A stretch of DNA of 64,000 nucleotides, from the NCBI GenBank assembly GCA_963792705.1, contig CAWBXD010000014.1, forward strand, positions 186,001 through 250,000. The letters are read 5' to 3'. The DNA is from JBBQVS01 sp963792705. GTDB taxonomy: Bacteria > Chloroflexota > Ktedonobacteria > Ktedonobacterales > Ktedonobacteraceae. Shown here piece after piece: positions 27,252 through 37,098 of the stretch; position 1 is the stretch's first letter, and each line of letters begins with the position of its first letter. The notes under the pieces were generated by a model, which had not been told where the DNA came from, made no database searches, and saw only the letters and a list, made by a program, of their open reading frames with translations. The position numbers and the translations under genes are program-made.

Positions 27252-30200
27252 ATGGGAACAATTGGAAGAGAGAATTTCGTGGTCCAAGCCAACACCAAAG
27301 AGTCACTCGATCAAACACGCTCTAAAATCGTTCAAATATTTCGTTATGTTCAAGCATTTAACCATCTCCAAAATCCTGTGCAACAAGATATCGAGGCACA
27401 AGAATGGATAATGTGGTTCCATGATTTTCCTAATCACCCCTGCGTTCGTATCGGCGCAAAGCAAGATGATAATAATGCTGTCACGAGCCAAACAAGTAAA
27501 GCGGTAAAAGATACAACAGCAAGTGATGAGAGTTTTATTTTAAAAGTGCGTCGCCCTAAGATCACAGAACCACCAGAGCCACCAAAAGAAATTGCATCGT
27601 TCTTACACAGCGGCTGGCAACATGTTGACAACAAAGTAGCTCTCGATCCATCTAAAAGTGCAAGTTTTGCCAGTGATCCTAGACGAAAGAGACTCTTGGA
27701 TGAGTGGTTTGTGCGTCGAGAAGCATGGGTAAAAACAGAGCGACCAAACATACGTGTATTAGATATGTATAATCGTCTCTATACCTTGAGTGCTCAACTT
27801 ACCCGTGAGGCAGAACATATAGAACTTGTGCTGGGTGATGGCGTTCTTTCATGGTATCCTACTCTAACTAATGGTGTTCATCATCCTGTATTATTGCTCC
27901 GCTTGCAACTACAATTCAACCCACAAATTCCCGAATTTACTATAACTGAGACCGAACATCCTGCAGAGCTATATACAGCCTTATTTCAAACGCTTCCAGA
28001 GATTAATGCAACTGATATTGGACGAAGCCGTCAAGACTTTGAGCAAGGCGGATATCACCCTCTTGGTGGAAACGAGACCTCACAGTTTTTACAAAGACTC
28101 GTTAATCAACTTTCCTCAAGAGGGGAGTTTGCAGAAAAAGCGATGGAGCAAAAAGATAAACGTATTCCACAGATAACACGCGACCCCGTACTCTTTTTAC
28201 GAAACCGCACCCTCGGCTTTAGTACAGCTATAGATACTATCCTTGAGACGCTTCCAGTAAGCACCTATCTACCACAATCAATCACAAGCCTTGTTACAAG
28301 CGATGATACAGGGTATCAACAACAAACAAGCGATTTGGCAAATTCGCTCTATTCGCCCAACGGCGAAGACGAAGATATACTTTTAAGCAAGCCAGCCAAT
28401 GCAGAGCAATTAGAGATTGCGCGTCGTGTGGAAAAGCATGGAGCAGTTGTAGTGCAAGGTCCTCCTGGAACAGGAAAAACTCATACAATTGCAAATCTTC
28501 TTGGACATTTTTTGGCACAAGGTAAAAGCGTTCTAGTCACCAGCCATACCTCTAAGGCATTGAAGGTGCTCCGTGAGAAAGTTGTAAAACCTTTACAGCC
28601 ATTATGCGTGAGCATTTTAGAAGACGATAGCAGAAAGCAGATGGAAAGTGCTATTGATGCTATCACAGAGCGACTTTCTCACGCAAACGGTGGGCAACTT
28701 GAGCGAGATGCGGTGCTATTAGCGCGGCAACGTCTCGCTGTTATAAAGGAACTACAACAAACTCGTGAGCAGCTAAAAAATGCCCGTAATAGCGAGTATC
28801 AATCCATCGTGGTTGCTGGACAATCATACACTCCCTCAAATGCTGCACGCTATGTTGCCAATCATCAAGAATTAGGATGGATACCAGCATCTATAGTACC
28901 AGGAGCACCTCTTCCTTTGTCACTTGAAGAACTTGTACACCTTTACAAAACCAATGTCACAGTTTCACTTCAAGACGAAAGAGAACTAGCACTCGGCCTT
29001 CCAGATGCTCATACGCTGTTAACTCCCTCAGTTTTTACACAGCTTATAGTAGAACGCAAGCGGCTGCAAAAAGAGAACTTGTCCTATCGACGCGACCTAT
29101 GGACACAAAACGCGAACAGAACCTCACCGGAAAAATTTGCAGAACTACAAGCACTTCTCACAACTGCTGCTGAACCATTGCGTGATACTACACGCTGGCG
29201 TCTAGCAACACTTATGGCAGGTCGAGAGGGCGGTTTACGTCGTCAAGTATGGGACGAACTCATCGCGAAAATTGAGCATGTCAATGCCTTGGCACTTCAA
29301 AATTACGCATCACAACTCAAGTATAACCCTGCCATTACTGGCGGTTATAAACAAAACCAGCTTGATAAACTTCTCAAAGTAGCGGATGAGCTTGTTACTC
29401 ACCTTGAGCATGGAGGAAAAATCAATGGCGTTACGCTTTTCATGCATAAAGAGTGGAAAACATTTATCGAAAAAACGCAGGTAAAAGGCCGATCTCCAGA
29501 AACGCTCGAACATTTCAAAGCATTACAAACATTTCTACAGCTAATCTCAGCAAGAGAGGACCTGGTAGACCGTTGGCAAAGGCAGATGACAGTGCTAGGT
29601 GGACCTGATGCCACAGCATTTGATGCAGAACCCGAACGTCTTTGTCAGCAGTTTATCTACCCTCTTCATCAATGCCTGGATTGGTATAATACAACATGGG
29701 CACCACTTGAGCGCGAACTGACGCAGCATGGGCTGCTATGGACAAAACTTCTAGCCGAAATGCCTGTCAATATGACAGAATATAGCGATCTTGTACGCCT
29801 TCTCGACGCAGTACAGATACAATTATCACCCATATTAAGTGCCGAGACTCATCGTCGTGTATATGAAGTAAACGAAGCAGAACTAACAGAGCTTCATACA
29901 ATCCTGCAAATCGTAAAAGGCGATGCCGCAAGAACAGAGGTTGTACAGCAACTACTTCATGCAGTCACGTCATACAACATTCAAGCATATCAGGAAGCAT
30001 ACGAACGGCTCGTCAATTTGCAAGCATGCCACAAAGAGTTACAGGACCGCTCTACCTATTTAACCAAGCTAGAGAAAAGTGCATCAATGTGGGCAACAGC
30101 AATCCGCCGCCGCGAAGGGATTCATGGTAAGGCAGAACCACCAGAGAAACCTGAAGCAGCTTGGCTCTGGCGTCAACTCTCCGATGAGTTAGATCGACGT

Positions 30201-31787
30201 GCCAATGTATCATTGGAGCAGCTACAAGACCGTATTATGCAGTTGAGTACCACGCTACGCACAATTACAGCCGAATTGGTTGAAAAAAAGGCTTGGGCAA
30301 GCCAGATACAGCGTACAACAGGAGAACAACGCCGAGCACTTCAGGGCTGGAAGGAAATCACACGCAAAATTGGCAAAGGTACAGGTAAAAGGGCAACTCA
30401 GTTACGCGCAGAAGCGCAGAGACTCATGCCGCTTTGTCAGACTGCTGTACCTGTTTGGATTATGCCATTGAACCGCGTCGTACAAAATTTTGACCCTAGT
30501 CATAATCATTTTGATGTCGTGATTATTGACGAAGCAAGTCAGGCGGATATCAAGGCGTTAACAGCACTCTACATGGGTAAACAAGTCATAGTTGTCGGCG
30601 ATCATGAGCAAGTCACACCGTTGGCCGTTGGACAGCGAGTTGACGATATTGAACGACTCATAGACGAACACCTACAAGGAATCCCATTAGCCAAAATGTT
30701 TGATGGCAAGCTCTCTATCTACACCCTCGCACAAACTGCTTACGGTGTGCCCATCTGCTTACAAGAACATTTTCGTTGCGTTTCACCCATCATTCAATTT
30801 AGCAATAACCTATCCTATCAAGGCAAAATTAAGCCATTACGTGATGATAGCGAGGTTCAACGTCGTCCTCCAACTATCGCATATCGCGTAAAAGTCTCTG
30901 ATGTCAAAGGCCACCGTAATGAGGAAGAGGCACAAACCATTACATCGCTTCTCATGGCAATGTCAGAGCAGCCAGAATACCAAGATGCAAGTTTCGGCGT
31001 CATTTCAATGGCAAAAGAGGAACAAGCACTGTACATTGATACGTTGCTTCGCAGATATCTTACGGAAACGGAGTATGCACGACGCGAGGTATTATGTGGC
31101 AGCCCTGCACAGTTTCAAGGCGATGAACGCGACGTTATCTTTCTCTCTATGGTCGATACTCCAGAGGGCAATGGTCCCCTCTCTCTGCGTAGTGAAGATG
31201 GCAATGACTACATGTATAAGAAACGTTTTAATGTGGCTGCGAGTCGCGCTCGTGACCAGATGTGGGTGATACATTCGCTAGACCCAAATATACATCTGAA
31301 AGATGGTGACATTCGCAAACGTCTTATTCTTCATGCCGAAAATCCTAAAGCATTTTCGCTAGAGCTTGACGAACAAGAGAAAAGGGTTGAATTTGAATTT
31401 GAGAAACAGGTGCTTCGTAGATTAATGCAAGCAGGATACCGCGTAGTTCCTCAATGGCATGTTGGCGCGTATCGTATTGATCTTGTCGTTGAAGGCGGAG
31501 GAAAACGTCTCGCAGTCGAATGTGACGGAGATCGCTGGCACCCAGTTGAGAAACTAGCGGAAGATATGGCTCGCCAAGCTATCTTAGAGCGTCTTGGTTG
31601 GCGGTTTGAGCGTATTAGAGGGAGCCAGTTTTTTCGTAATCCAGATAAAGCACTAGAACCTGTCTTCGCTCGTCTTCGTTCCCTTGAAATACCACCTGAA
31701 GGCAATAAAACACTGATAAATCGGGACGCCTCTCAACTGAAAGAGAAAGTCATACGACGAGCGGCAGGGATTCGTCAAGGGTGGTGA
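27252..31787 (+). CDS. giant SF1 helicase with C-terminal Vsr/DUF559-like nuclease
   Basis: This is a 1,511-aa protein. Residues 1-390 are of unknown fold. SF1 (COG1112/AAA_11-AAA_12 type) motifs follow: QGPPGTGKTHTIANLLG near 400, long helical insertions (about 480-1050), FDVVIIDEASQADIKAL near 1090, VVGDHEQVTPLAVG, LQEHFRCVSPIIQFSN, FQGDERDVIFLSMVD and FNVAASRARDQMWV. Residues about 1375-1495 form a PD-(D/E)xK nuclease-like domain (YRIDLVVEGGGKRLAVECDGDRWH). Fused COG1112 helicase plus Vsr-type nuclease is known from anti-phage systems such as Hhe (recalled). It is a single gene with its own promoter. The ribosome site at 27252 is weak; a GTG near 27279 (GGAAGAG before it) could be used. 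Confidence 0.85.
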   Translation: MGTIGRENFVVQANTKESLDQTRSKIVQIFRYVQAFNHLQNPVQQDIEAQEWIMWFHDFPNHPCVRIGAKQDDNNAVTSQTSKAVKDTTASDESFILKVRRPKITEPPEPPKEIASFLHSGWQHVDNKVALDPSKSASFASDPRRKRLLDEWFVRREAWVKTERPNIRVLDMYNRLYTLSAQLTREAEHIELVLGDGVLSWYPTLTNGVHHPVLLLRLQLQFNPQIPEFTITETEHPAELYTALFQTLPEINATDIGRSRQDFEQGGYHPLGGNETSQFLQRLVNQLSSRGEFAEKAMEQKDKRIPQITRDPVLFLRNRTLGFSTAIDTILETLPVSTYLPQSITSLVTSDDTGYQQQTSDLANSLYSPNGEDEDILLSKPANAEQLEIARRVEKHGAVVVQGPPGTGKTHTIANLLGHFLAQGKSVLVTSHTSKALKVLREKVVKPLQPLCVSILEDDSRKQMESAIDAITERLSHANGGQLERDAVLLARQRLAVIKELQQTREQLKNARNSEYQSIVVAGQSYTPSNAARYVANHQELGWIPASIVPGAPLPLSLEELVHLYKTNVTVSLQDERELALGLPDAHTLLTPSVFTQLIVERKRLQKENLSYRRDLWTQNANRTSPEKFAELQALLTTAAEPLRDTTRWRLATLMAGREGGLRRQVWDELIAKIEHVNALALQNYASQLKYNPAITGGYKQNQLDKLLKVADELVTHLEHGGKINGVTLFMHKEWKTFIEKTQVKGRSPETLEHFKALQTFLQLISAREDLVDRWQRQMTVLGGPDATAFDAEPERLCQQFIYPLHQCLDWYNTTWAPLERELTQHGLLWTKLLAEMPVNMTEYSDLVRLLDAVQIQLSPILSAETHRRVYEVNEAELTELHTILQIVKGDAARTEVVQQLLHAVTSYNIQAYQEAYERLVNLQACHKELQDRSTYLTKLEKSASMWATAIRRREGIHGKAEPPEKPEAAWLWRQLSDELDRRANVSLEQLQDRIMQLSTTLRTITAELVEKKAWASQIQRTTGEQRRALQGWKEITRKIGKGTGKRATQLRAEAQRLMPLCQTAVPVWIMPLNRVVQNFDPSHNHFDVVIIDEASQADIKALTALYMGKQVIVVGDHEQVTPLAVGQRVDDIERLIDEHLQGIPLAKMFDGKLSIYTLAQTAYGVPICLQEHFRCVSPIIQFSNNLSYQGKIKPLRDDSEVQRRPPTIAYRVKVSDVKGHRNEEEAQTITSLLMAMSEQPEYQDASFGVISMAKEEQALYIDTLLRRYLTETEYARREVLCGSPAQFQGDERDVIFLSMVDTPEGNGPLSLRSEDGNDYMYKKRFNVAASRARDQMWVIHSLDPNIHLKDGDIRKRLILHAENPKAFSLELDEQEKRVEFEFEKQVLRRLMQAGYRVVPQWHVGAYRIDLVVEGGGKRLAVECDGDRWHPVEKLAEDMARQAILERLGWRFERIRGSQFFRNPDKALEPVFARLRSLEIPPEGNKTLINRDASQLKEKVIRRAAGIRQGW

Positions 31788-31905
31788 TTTCCTTAACAAA
31801 CAAAGCAATATCCGTCGTACCGTCTATAAACGTATCTATAGCACAATACTATAATGCTCACAACAAACGTTTAGCAAGCAGTACGATGAAATTGAGGAGT
31901 CAAAG

Positions 31906-33768
31906 ATGCAACAGCAACAAGCTCAGGCTCAAACACCGCCAGGACTTTCAGATGGCTACCTGCCTATAGAAGACTATGGCATTATCGGTGATTTACACAC
32001 CGTCGCGTTGATCGGCAAGAACGGCTCCATTGATTGGTGTTGTATTCCTCGCTTCGACGCACCGAGTGTCTTCGGCGCACTCCTCGATTCTCAAAAAGGT
32101 GGCTTCTTTCGTCTTGCACCTTCATACATACCGGGTATGTCACGGAAGCAAATGTATCTTCCCGATACAAACATTCTCATGACACGTTTCCTCTCCTCCA
32201 ATGGTGTGTGTGAGATAATTGACTTCATGCCCGTTAAAGAGGTAGATAGTAAAACTCACCAGCATCACATCATTCGCGCGGTACATATGGCGCGTGGTTC
32301 TATGCCCGTCGAGATGGCATGCAGACCTGCCTTCAACTATGCCCGTGACTCTCACGAAGTGCATCTTTCCAAAGATGGTGCTATCTTCGCGAGTCAACAC
32401 CTCTGTCTCGGCTTAGCATCCACCGTTCCTATAGAGGAAGACGGTCAAGGTGGTGTACATGCCACCTTCACACTGCAAGAAAATCAATATGCATACTTCG
32501 TTCTGGAAAGCGCGAAAGACCACGACCTCGCACCTCAGCGTCTCACAAATCGACAGTATCAGTCGCTCTTTCAAGGCACAAAAGACTACTGGCATCACTG
32601 GCTTGCTCAATGCCAATATCAGGGACGTTGGCGTGAAATGGTGCATCGTTCAGCCCTCGCCTTGAAACTACTTACCTATGCTCCGACAGGTGCTATCGTC
32701 GCGGCACCAACCACAAGCCTTCCAGAGACGGTTGGCGGCGCACGTAACTGGGACTATCGCTACACATGGATTCGTGACGCCTCATTCACCCTCTATAGCC
32801 TGCTCATTCTTGGCTTCACCCAGGAAGCAGAAGCCTTCATGGGCTGGCTCAATGCGCGTTGCCACGAACTAAAGCCCAACGGTACATTACAACCTATGTA
32901 TACCATTGACGGTGGGCACGATCTGACGGAAATCAATCTTGATCACCTTGAAGGATACCGCAAGAGTGGTCCTGTCCGCATCGGCAATGGAGCGTACAAG
33001 CAGCAACAGCTCGACATCTACGGTGAACTGATGGACTCCATATACATCTTTGACCGCTACAAAGACATCTCTTATGACCTATGGGCTAATCTCCGTCGTT
33101 TACTCGATTGGTTAGCAACAAACTGGCAGACCAACGACGAAGGCATTTGGGAAGTACGAGGCGGTCCCAAGCCCTTCTTACATTCGCGCATCATGAGTTG
33201 GGTCGCATTTGATCGTGCATTACGTATCGCACGACATCGCGGCCTTCCTGCCCCAATTGAACGCTGGTCACAGACCAGTGCGAACATCTACGAGGAGGTT
33301 ATGCAGCAAGGTTGGAATGAAAAGGCCAATAGTTTTGTTCAATATTATGGAAGTGATGCAGTCGATGCTAGTGCCCTGCTAATGGTTCTTACAAAGTTCA
33401 CTGGTCCTACCGATCCACGCATGATCGCCACTATTAACCGCATTCAAACAGAGCTTACTAGCGACTCCCATGTGTTTCGTTATAATCCCAAGTTTGCGGC
33501 CGATGACGGACTAGGCAGTTTGGAAGGCACCTTTAGCACTTGCAGTTTCTGGCTTTCCGAAGCCTTAGCTCGCGCGGGGCGGCTCGACGAGGCTCGCTTA
33601 GTCCTGGAAAAGATGCTCACCTATTCCAATCATGTTGGACTCTTCGCAGAAGAAATAGGCCCAACAGGTGAGGCGTTGGGGAATTTCCCTCAAGCCTTCA
33701 CTCATCTTTCACTCATTAGTACCTGTTACAACATGGATCGCGCATTAAATGGCACACTTCATGGTTAA
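31906..33768 (+). CDS. GH15-family glycosidase (glucoamylase/trehalase type)
   Basis: This is a 620-aa cytoplasmic glycoside hydrolase of family GH15 without signal peptide. The N-terminal beta domain starts at GYLPIEDYGIIGDLHTVALI with NGSIDWCCIPRFDAPSVFG. The catalytic (alpha/alpha)6 barrel contains GGARNWDYRYTWIRDAS (about 276-292) and GTFSTCSFWLSEALARAG, both conserved in bacterial trehalase/glucodextranase-like enzymes. It hydrolyses alpha-linked glucose, possibly trehalose or maltodextrins. A strong SD, GAGGAG, precedes the ATG. Confidence 0.92.
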   Translation: MQQQQAQAQTPPGLSDGYLPIEDYGIIGDLHTVALIGKNGSIDWCCIPRFDAPSVFGALLDSQKGGFFRLAPSYIPGMSRKQMYLPDTNILMTRFLSSNGVCEIIDFMPVKEVDSKTHQHHIIRAVHMARGSMPVEMACRPAFNYARDSHEVHLSKDGAIFASQHLCLGLASTVPIEEDGQGGVHATFTLQENQYAYFVLESAKDHDLAPQRLTNRQYQSLFQGTKDYWHHWLAQCQYQGRWREMVHRSALALKLLTYAPTGAIVAAPTTSLPETVGGARNWDYRYTWIRDASFTLYSLLILGFTQEAEAFMGWLNARCHELKPNGTLQPMYTIDGGHDLTEINLDHLEGYRKSGPVRIGNGAYKQQQLDIYGELMDSIYIFDRYKDISYDLWANLRRLLDWLATNWQTNDEGIWEVRGGPKPFLHSRIMSWVAFDRALRIARHRGLPAPIERWSQTSANIYEEVMQQGWNEKANSFVQYYGSDAVDASALLMVLTKFTGPTDPRMIATINRIQTELTSDSHVFRYNPKFAADDGLGSLEGTFSTCSFWLSEALARAGRLDEARLVLEKMLTYSNHVGLFAEEIGPTGEALGNFPQAFTHLSLISTCYNMDRALNGTLHG

Positions 33769-33772
33769 GAAC

Positions 33773-33816
33773 TATATTGACAATACAACTGTCTATACAA
33801 CTGTGTTGTCAATATA
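33773..33816 (+). terminator. hairpin terminator after the GH15 gene
   Basis: Arms 33773-33783 and 33806-33816 form 11 perfect pairs, extended by one G-T pair and further weak pairing inside. It begins 5 bases after the GH15 stop. Confidence 0.55.
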
Positions 33817-33840
33817 ACCCCCAGGAAGTCCTACTCGCGC

Positions 33841-33869
33841 TTGACGGAATGTAATGGAACAGATACAAT
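33841..33869 (+). promoter_or_regulatory. promoter of typA
   Basis: TTGACG (33841-33846) and TACAAT (33864-33869) have a 17-bp spacer. The predicted transcript start near 33876 gives a leader of about 105 nt before the typA ATG. Confidence 0.65.
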
Positions 33870-33887
33870 ATGTGTGATTGGAATGTC

Positions 33888-33935
33888 GGGTAAATAGCCT
33901 ACTTATCCACCGGGCGACGAAGACCGTCCGGTTTT
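33888..33935 (+). promoter_or_regulatory. structured leader of typA, possible attenuator
   Basis: Two consecutive stems sit in the leader. The first pairs GGGTAA (33888-33893) with TTATCC (33903-33908). The second pairs ACCGGGCG (33909-33916) with CGTCCGGT (33925-33932), with an 8-nt loop, and is followed by TTT. The second stem plus U-run resembles an intrinsic terminator between promoter and gene. Attenuation or an RNA thermosensor is possible; no known riboswitch class was recognised. Confidence 0.45.
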
Positions 33936-33981
33936 ATTATGTCTTTGAAAAGAGTACAAAGAGGAAAGCACCTAAAAGAGT

Positions 33982-35841
33982 ATGCAGCTCATGAATAATA
34001 ATAATATCACTCAAACACCAGAAAAATTAGTCAAACGTACCGACATTCGCAATGTTGCAATTATCGCGCACGTCGATCATGGCAAAACTACCCTTGTCGA
34101 TGGGATGCTCAAGCAGAGTCACATCTTCCGCGAAAATCAAGACATGGGTGAGTTGATTATGGACTCGAATGACCAGGAGCGTGAGCGCGGCATCACCATT
34201 CTCTCAAAAAACACCGCCATCAGCTATCGTGGCATTAAAATCAATATCATAGACACCCCTGGACACGCCGACTTCGGCGGTGAGGTTGAGCGTGTGCTCA
34301 ATATGGCCGATGGTTGTATCCTGCTCATTGACGCCGTTGAGGGACCAATGCCTCAGACGCGCTTTGTCTTACAAAAAGCCTTTGAGCTAAACCTACAGCC
34401 TATCGTCATCATCAATAAGATTGACCGTCGTGATGCCCGTATCGACCAGGTATTAGAGTGGACACAGGATTTATTCTTGGAACTTGCAACCACCGATGCA
34501 CACCTTAACTTTCCTGTACTCTATGCTATTGGACGCGATGGTGTAGCCATGTATCATCCAAACGATGAGCGTGTCAACCTTGAGCCATTGTTTGAGACTA
34601 TCGTCAACACCATTCCCGCGCCAAATGTTGACGTGAATGCACCACTGCAAATGCTGGTCGCAGCCCTCGACTATGACGACTACAAAGGCAAATATGCCAT
34701 TGGTCGCATTGTGCGTGGCAAGATTGCCCCAAACACCTTTGTCGCACGCATCAACCGCGATGGCATCGTCTCACGTCAAAAAATCAACCTTGTCTTGAGC
34801 TACAAAGGTCTGCAACGTACCGAGGTAGAAGAGGCGCAAGCGGGTGAGATCGTCGCAATGACAGGTATCTCCGATGCAAACATTGGCGAAACTATTGCAG
34901 ACATCAACACACCAGAAGCTTTGCCCACTATCGAGATTACGCGCCCAACACTCAAAATGACCTTCGGCGTTAACAGTAGCCCATTTGCTGGCCGAGAGAG
35001 CAAATATCCAACATCACGTCAGCTTCGCGCACGTCTCTATCGTGAGTTAGAAACAAACGTCAGCCTACGCGTCGAAGATGGCAACTCGCCTGACGAATTT
35101 ATTGTCTCAGGACGTGGTGAACTTCACCTTTCCGTGCTTATCGAAACGATGCGCCGTGAGGGATATGAGTTCCAGGTATCACGACCAGAGGTTATCACGG
35201 CTGAAGACGAGAACGGCAAAATCACCGAACCAATCGAGCACCTTGTTATCGACACAAAAGACGTATACATTGGTCCGCTGACTGAGAACCTCTCAGCACG
35301 TAAGGCCCAACTGATCAATATGACCAGTGATGGCTCAGGCAATGTACGCATCGAGTATCGCATTCCGACACGCGGCTTGATCGGTTTCCGAAACGCTTTC
35401 TTGACCCTTACAAAGGGTAATGGTGCGATGAGCAGTATTCTGCTTGGCTTCGAGCCGTGGCTCGGTAAGATGGGCAACAACCGCATGGGCGCACTCATTG
35501 CCTCTGAGCAAGGGAGCGCAATGACCTACGGCTTGAACAACGCTCAGCAGCGCGGCGACACCTTCATTGAGCCAGGTACTCCTGTCTACGAAGGCATGAT
35601 TGTTGGCCTCAACTCTCGCCCCGATGACATGGCCGTCAATATCTGTAAAGAGAAGCAGAAGACCAATATTCGCTCCTCTACCTCAGACATCTCGGTCCGT
35701 CTGACACCGCCCATCCTGATGAGCCTTGAGCAATCGCTCGACTTCATTAACAACGACGAACTGGTCGAAGTTACGCCCTTGAACATCCGCCTACGCAAGA
35801 AGTTTTTAACACAGCACGAGCGTATGCGTAACCGTGAGTAA
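33982..35841 (+). CDS. typA: translational GTPase TypA/BipA
   Basis: This is a 619-aa ribosome-binding translational GTPase, similar in domains to EF-G and LepA. The G domain starts IAHVDHGKTTLVDG (about 28-41), with RERGITILSKNT, DTPGHADFGGEVERVL and INKIDR; EF-G-like domains and the TypA-specific C-terminus follow (VYEGMIVGLNSRPDDMAVN, KEKQKTNIRSS). It assists ribosome assembly and stress or low-temperature growth. The ATG at 33982 is used; an in-frame ATG three codons later is also possible. A structured leader precedes it and a 34-bp hairpin ends it. Confidence 0.96.
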   Translation: MQLMNNNNITQTPEKLVKRTDIRNVAIIAHVDHGKTTLVDGMLKQSHIFRENQDMGELIMDSNDQERERGITILSKNTAISYRGIKINIIDTPGHADFGGEVERVLNMADGCILLIDAVEGPMPQTRFVLQKAFELNLQPIVIINKIDRRDARIDQVLEWTQDLFLELATTDAHLNFPVLYAIGRDGVAMYHPNDERVNLEPLFETIVNTIPAPNVDVNAPLQMLVAALDYDDYKGKYAIGRIVRGKIAPNTFVARINRDGIVSRQKINLVLSYKGLQRTEVEEAQAGEIVAMTGISDANIGETIADINTPEALPTIEITRPTLKMTFGVNSSPFAGRESKYPTSRQLRARLYRELETNVSLRVEDGNSPDEFIVSGRGELHLSVLIETMRREGYEFQVSRPEVITAEDENGKITEPIEHLVIDTKDVYIGPLTENLSARKAQLINMTSDGSGNVRIEYRIPTRGLIGFRNAFLTLTKGNGAMSSILLGFEPWLGKMGNNRMGALIASEQGSAMTYGLNNAQQRGDTFIEPGTPVYEGMIVGLNSRPDDMAVNICKEKQKTNIRSSTSDISVRLTPPILMSLEQSLDFINNDELVEVTPLNIRLRKKFLTQHERMRNRE

Positions 35842-35850
35842 GTAAGTACA

Positions 35851-35919
35851 TAAGTAGGCAATACAAAAGGTGGTCGTCCTGCAAGTTGCAGGACGACCAC
35901 CTTTTGTATTGCCTACTTA
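35851..35919. terminator. 34-bp perfect hairpin between typA and P450
   Basis: Arms 35851-35884 and 35886-35919 are perfectly complementary over 34 bp around a single central base. It starts 9 bases after the typA stop and lies 21 bases before the end of the leftward P450 gene, so it can serve as a bidirectional terminator. It is the longest of the hairpins in this window. Confidence 0.8.
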
Positions 35920-35940
35920 GTAGTTCTCTTCAATGTACCT

Positions 35941-37098
35941 TTACCTCTGCGTAAAAGTAATCGGCAGATGTTTCAAACCATACACAATGGGACTCACGAC
36001 AGCCTCTAGCGGAACACTGCGGACCCGTTGGATATTTGTCAAGCGTTCAAGTATGATGCTCAAGGCAATTTTCGACTCGATACGTGCTAGAGGCGCGCCC
36101 AAACAGAAGTGAATACCATAGCCAAAGGTGAGATGTCGATTTGGTGAGCGTTGGATATCAAAATGGTCAGGATCGGGAAATTGTGCCTCATCACGGTTCG
36201 CCGAGGCCAGCATTGGCATCACCCACTCACCAGCCTTAACCTCCTGACCATCCAGAGTAGTATCTACAACCGCGATACGCGGCGCGGTCTGCGTAGAAGG
36301 AAGATACCGTAGCACCTCCTCTATGGCCGTTGGAAGCAAGGTTGGCTCGGCACGAAGTTGTGCTATTGTCTCAGGAAACGTATCAAAACAAAGAATAGCG
36401 TTCGCAATAAGATTGCGCGTTGTATCATTGCCCGCAAGCAAAAGCAAAGAGCAAAAACTGATAAGCTCTCCCTCCGTAAGATATTGCCCATCTACCTGTG
36501 CCACCAGCAACGCAGAAATCAAATCATCTTGTGGCTCTTTACGATGTTGCTCAAAAATAGTCTTTAAATAGGCACCTAGTTCGCTTTGTGCCTTTGCAGC
36601 AGCAGGTGTAGTTATCTCAAAAAAGTCGGTCGTCCACTGCTTGAACTGTTCCTGGTCAGAAACAGGTACACCCAGCATTTCCGCAATCACAGTTACAGAC
36701 AAGAGATAGGAAAAATCATCAATCACATCCATCTCCCCTCGCGTGCCGACCCTGTCGAGCAAGCCATGTACAATAGCAGTGATACGAGGTTCTAATTGCG
36801 TAACGGTGCGTGGAGTGAACGCTTGTGTTACCAGTGTGCGGTACAAACGGTGACGTGGTGGGTCCATAGAAATCAGGCTCGCAGTCCCCGGACGACGGTT
36901 AGGGTCTCGCGGTTGCGATGGGTCCAGTCCTCCCCGATCATTCGAGAACGTGCTATAGTCAGAGAGGACGCGCTGTACTTCTACATACCGAAACACACGC
37001 CAAAACTTCCGTTGTTCGTCATAAAACGCAGGCTGGCCCGGTAGAGGATGAAAGCTTGGAAAAAGCGATGATGGTTGTTCATTTTTTATAATCGTCAT
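35941..37098 (-). CDS. cytochrome P450
   Basis: This is a 385-aa soluble bacterial cytochrome P450 (class I type, needs separate redox partners). The heme-binding loop is FGYGIHFCLGAPLARIE with the axial Cys near 334. The I-helix is LLLAGNDTTRN and the K-helix EEVLRYLPSTQ (ExxR). The ATG at 37098 is chosen for AAAGGA at the right distance; the open frame runs 63 codons further upstream into AT-rich DNA unlike P450 sequence. The substrate is unknown and no ferredoxin is adjacent. Confidence 0.93.
   Translation of the reverse strand: MTIIKNEQPSSLFPSFHPLPGQPAFYDEQRKFWRVFRYVEVQRVLSDYSTFSNDRGGLDPSQPRDPNRRPGTASLISMDPPRHRLYRTLVTQAFTPRTVTQLEPRITAIVHGLLDRVGTRGEMDVIDDFSYLLSVTVIAEMLGVPVSDQEQFKQWTTDFFEITTPAAAKAQSELGAYLKTIFEQHRKEPQDDLISALLVAQVDGQYLTEGELISFCSLLLLAGNDTTRNLIANAILCFDTFPETIAQLRAEPTLLPTAIEEVLRYLPSTQTAPRIAVVDTTLDGQEVKAGEWVMPMLASANRDEAQFPDPDHFDIQRSPNRHLTFGYGIHFCLGAPLARIESKIALSIILERLTNIQRVRSVPLEAVVSPIVYGLKHLPITFTQR

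Noticed and set aside
33888..33935. Mini-ykkC-like element (ACGA in a stem-loop)
   Set aside because: Only one matching loop; mini-ykkC needs two tandem ACGR hairpins.
35851..35919. Transposon end or recombination site
   Set aside because: A 34-bp perfect stem with a 1-nt loop next to a stop codon fits a terminator; no target duplication or transposase.
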